In this document: positions 6,233-7,775 of the stretch, one piece after another
Position numbering within the stretch: position 1 is the stretch's first letter
Layout of the letters: each line of letters opens with the position of its first letter
NCBI GenBank assembly: GCA_934098445.1
Contig: CAKOOW010000047.1
Coordinates: forward strand, 1-7,775
Direction of reading: 5' to 3'
DNA: 7,775 nt
DNA from: an uncultured Bacilli bacterium
GTDB lineage: Bacteria; Bacillota_I; Bacilli_A; RF39; UBA660
Translations under genes and position numbers: made by a program
The notes under the pieces: model-generated
The model's database searches: none
The model's input: only the letters and a program-made list of their open reading frames with translations
What the model was told of the DNA's origin: nothing

Positions 6233-6265
6233 TAAAAAAAAGAGTCTTATTCTTTAAAACTCTTT
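6233..6265 (-). terminator. Intrinsic terminator overlapping the stop of the surface protein gene
   Basis: On the minus strand AAAGAGT (6259-6265) pairs with ACTCTTT (6239-6245) across a 13-base loop. The T-run starts inside the second arm and continues to about 6234. The last two bases of the TAA stop form the start of the first arm. Transcription of the next gene starts almost immediately after the T-run. Confidence 0.75.
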
Positions 6266-7775
6266 ATTCTATCCTATAAGGATTATTCATACTTCCATCA
6301 CCCTTATTTAAGACTTCTGGTGATAAATTTAAGACAGGTCTAACTCCGCCTTCGTCGTTCACGAAGCAAGTGCTGCTAGCGTAACCACTACTAGACACGC
6401 ACTTCACGTAAGCTACGACGTCACCAAAGTCGTTCGGCGAGGAAGCCCAATATTCATTTCCAGAGTATAGATAATAACCATTATTGGCAGCATTCCACCC
6501 TCCGGCTAAAAATTCTTCATCGGTCGTTATTAAACCAATTGGGTAAGTCAAAGCCCCGTTGCCATTAGTAGTATCGCTTACCGTAAAGGCATCATTCTGC
6601 TGCGGACATTTTAAATTTGTCTTAGATTGATCCCAACTACCCCAGTTATATATAGTATAACTTACACCTGCTCCCGTACCTGTATTACTTGATGAAAAAC
6701 TTCTATCATTACAGAAAATATTATCTGCTAAATATTGTTCATTTTCCGTACCGGAAATATTTGTTTTATACCAACTATCTAAGTAAGTTTTTATAGTTGA
6801 GTCATTTGTATTAGTCTGAGATACTTCTTTACTTGAAGTGCCATATTGAACGTAACCATAACCTACGGAAGCATATGAATCATATGAACTTATATCAAAT
6901 ATTTTGTATACATATCCTCGTGAAGTATCTGAACTTTCACTTTCCATTGTGTAATAGCCAACATAATCTGTAGTCAAATCACTGCCTAATACGGCGATTG
7001 GATCTTTTAAAGTAAATGTTCTTGTAACTTCATCAAAAGTATATTCTTTTGCTATATAATATGTACTTGTATTCCAAAAAAAAGATGATGAATCATACCC
7101 TGTAGGTTCTACTATTGTATCTGCATTCCCATACATATAACCAACACCAGCATTATCATAAAAAACTTCTGAATAAGTACCTTCTTGAACATTATCCTTC
7201 TTCCAATCCGAGTTAAATGCTGATATTCCAATTCGTCTATCCGTACTTTTCTCTCCATTGGTATGAGCAGATGTTCCATCATAGATTACTCTAACCGTAC
7301 CATCACCATTAATACGAATAATACGCCAATACTTATCAGCAAACTTTACATAGTTATTGGTAACATTACCTCTATAGTAGTAACTTGTACCATAAGTATC
7401 AGAAGCACTACAAACATAACCATCTGTTGCTTCTATTTTAGTAACATCCACCGTCCCATCACTATTGATAGTTGGACACTTACCAGTCGTATCAACAGAT
7501 GCTATTATCTTTTCTAATGGAGTTGTTTGTTTCTCTCCTATACCAATATCAATGCTAAAAGACTTACCCATCTGATTACTTTGATTAATATCAGTCTTAT
7601 TAAGATATTCTACTATTAAGTAATATTTAGTCTCCGTATTGGGTTTTACAGTTATATTCTTATAACTAAAACCAGAAGTACCTTCTAATTCTAGAGTTGC
7701 ACTAGCTGGTATATTACAAGTAGATTCTTCATAGATATTACCTTCTTTATGAAGAGTTGAACTACAAGTTATAGC
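6264..7775 (-). CDS. Large secreted/surface protein, 5' end outside the window, C-terminal lectin-like domain
   Basis: The reading frame is open to the last base, so at least 503 residues are visible and the true start lies beyond 7775. The methionine at 7571 is internal, since 68 more in-frame residues precede it. From the visible start there is a cysteine-containing beta-type module (about 1-75, including a TKYYLIVEYLN strand), a linker, then a long tyrosine-, serine- and asparagine-rich extracytoplasmic domain beginning near GYVCSASDTYGTSYYYRGNV and YWRIIRINGDGTVRVIYDG. The C-terminus has YLYSGNEYWASSP, a variable-looking block, then GVRPVLNL and a terminal NNPYRIE. This ending resembles the formylglycine-generating-enzyme/C-type-lectin-like domains of surface proteins in gut Bacillota; that assignment is from memory of the family. 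No sorting motif is seen. Function is probably binding or adhesion. Codon use changes sharply at 6342-6446. Confidence 0.85.
   Translation of the reverse strand, partial: AITCSSTLHKEGNIYEESTCNIPASATLELEGTSGFSYKNITVKPNTETKYYLIVEYLNKTDINQSNQMGKSFSIDIGIGEKQTTPLEKIIASVDTTGKCPTINSDGTVDVTKIEATDGYVCSASDTYGTSYYYRGNVTNNYVKFADKYWRIIRINGDGTVRVIYDGTSAHTNGEKSTDRRIGISAFNSDWKKDNVQEGTYSEVFYDNAGVGYMYGNADTIVEPTGYDSSSFFWNTSTYYIAKEYTFDEVTRTFTLKDPIAVLGSDLTTDYVGYYTMESESSDTSRGYVYKIFDISSYDSYASVGYGYVQYGTSSKEVSQTNTNDSTIKTYLDSWYKTNISGTENEQYLADNIFCNDRSFSSSNTGTGAGVSYTIYNWGSWDQSKTNLKCPQQNDAFTVSDTTNGNGALTYPIGLITTDEEFLAGGWNAANNGYYLYSGNEYWASSPNDFGDVVAYVKCVSSSGYASSTCFVNDEGGVRPVLNLSPEVLNKGDGSMNNPYRIE
6339..6449 (-). other. Candidate DGR variable region in the surface protein gene
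   Basis: Between the tryptophan codon of EYWASSP (6447-6449) and the arginine codon of GVRPV (6339-6341), codon use and composition change abruptly. In the 35 codons at 6342-6446 I count 57 G+C in 105 bases (54%), and 15 codons end in C: TCC, AAC, GAC, GAC, GTC, TAC, TGC, TAC, AGC, AGC, TGC, TTC, AAC, GAC, GGC. Every one can be reached from AAC by changing only its adenines, the pattern expected where a reverse transcriptase miscopies template adenines. About 30 codons just upstream contain only four NNC codons. The following VRPV stretch could hold the 3' recognition sequence. No template repeat or reverse transcriptase is in this window. Confidence 0.6.

Noticed and set aside
7263..7571. 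A start of the surface protein gene at the methionine at 7571, and an opposing plus-strand frame at 7263-7517
   Set aside because: The minus-strand frame continues without a stop to the window edge and encodes a sensible beta-rich module, and no ribosome binding site precedes 7571. The opposing frame is a low-complexity antisense shadow.
1..7775. CRISPR array, tRNA or rRNA genes
   Set aside because: No regularly spaced repeats and no cloverleaf or conserved rRNA segments were seen on reading either strand.

Overview
The window is a strongly AT-rich stretch of a low-GC Gram-positive bacterium. All recognisable genes lie on the minus strand. Stop codons include TAA, TAG and TGA, and the TGA ending the glycine-rich protein gene sits just before a terminator, so the standard bacterial code applies rather than the Mycoplasma code. 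Shine-Dalgarno sites (AAGGAGG, AGGAG, AAGGTG), T-tailed hairpins and the surface-protein families present point to a host-associated Bacillota/Bacilli-like bacterium, possibly a gut RF39- or Erysipelotrichia-like lineage. That placement is inference from style, not from a marker gene.

In transcription order (high to low coordinates) the layout is as follows. (1) 6264 to beyond 7775: the 3' part of a large extracytoplasmic protein whose start is outside the window. Its last quarter contains a sharply bounded GC-rich block of NNC codons that looks like the variable region of a diversity-generating retroelement (DGR). A terminator overlaps its stop codon. (2) 5286-6200: a calcineurin-like metallophosphoesterase with an N-terminal helix-turn-helix-like segment. 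(3) 3045-5237: a RecD2-type SF1B DNA helicase with its own close promoter. (4) 2867-2998: a 43-residue small protein with one membrane segment, followed by a terminator. (5) 1649-2797: an AI-2E/PerM-family membrane transporter with its own extended -10 promoter and a terminator overlapping its stop. (6) 1312-1632: a non-coding stretch with two inverted copies of a 20-bp sequence, one of them inside a near-perfect 29-bp palindrome, and tandem GTCAAA-type repeats. (7) 166-1311: a membrane-anchored glycine-rich surface protein of the ALK/LTK glycine-rich-domain type, followed by a T-tailed terminator and an edge region.

The metallophosphoesterase, RecD2 and the small protein read as one compact housekeeping group, though recD2 can also be started internally. 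The two flanking surface proteins carry the interesting biology. One has a codon signature of targeted hypermutation. The other sits behind a pair of inverted repeats that could be an invertible or otherwise regulated control region. No reverse transcriptase, template repeat or recombinase is visible here, so both ideas are predictions to test with neighbouring sequence.
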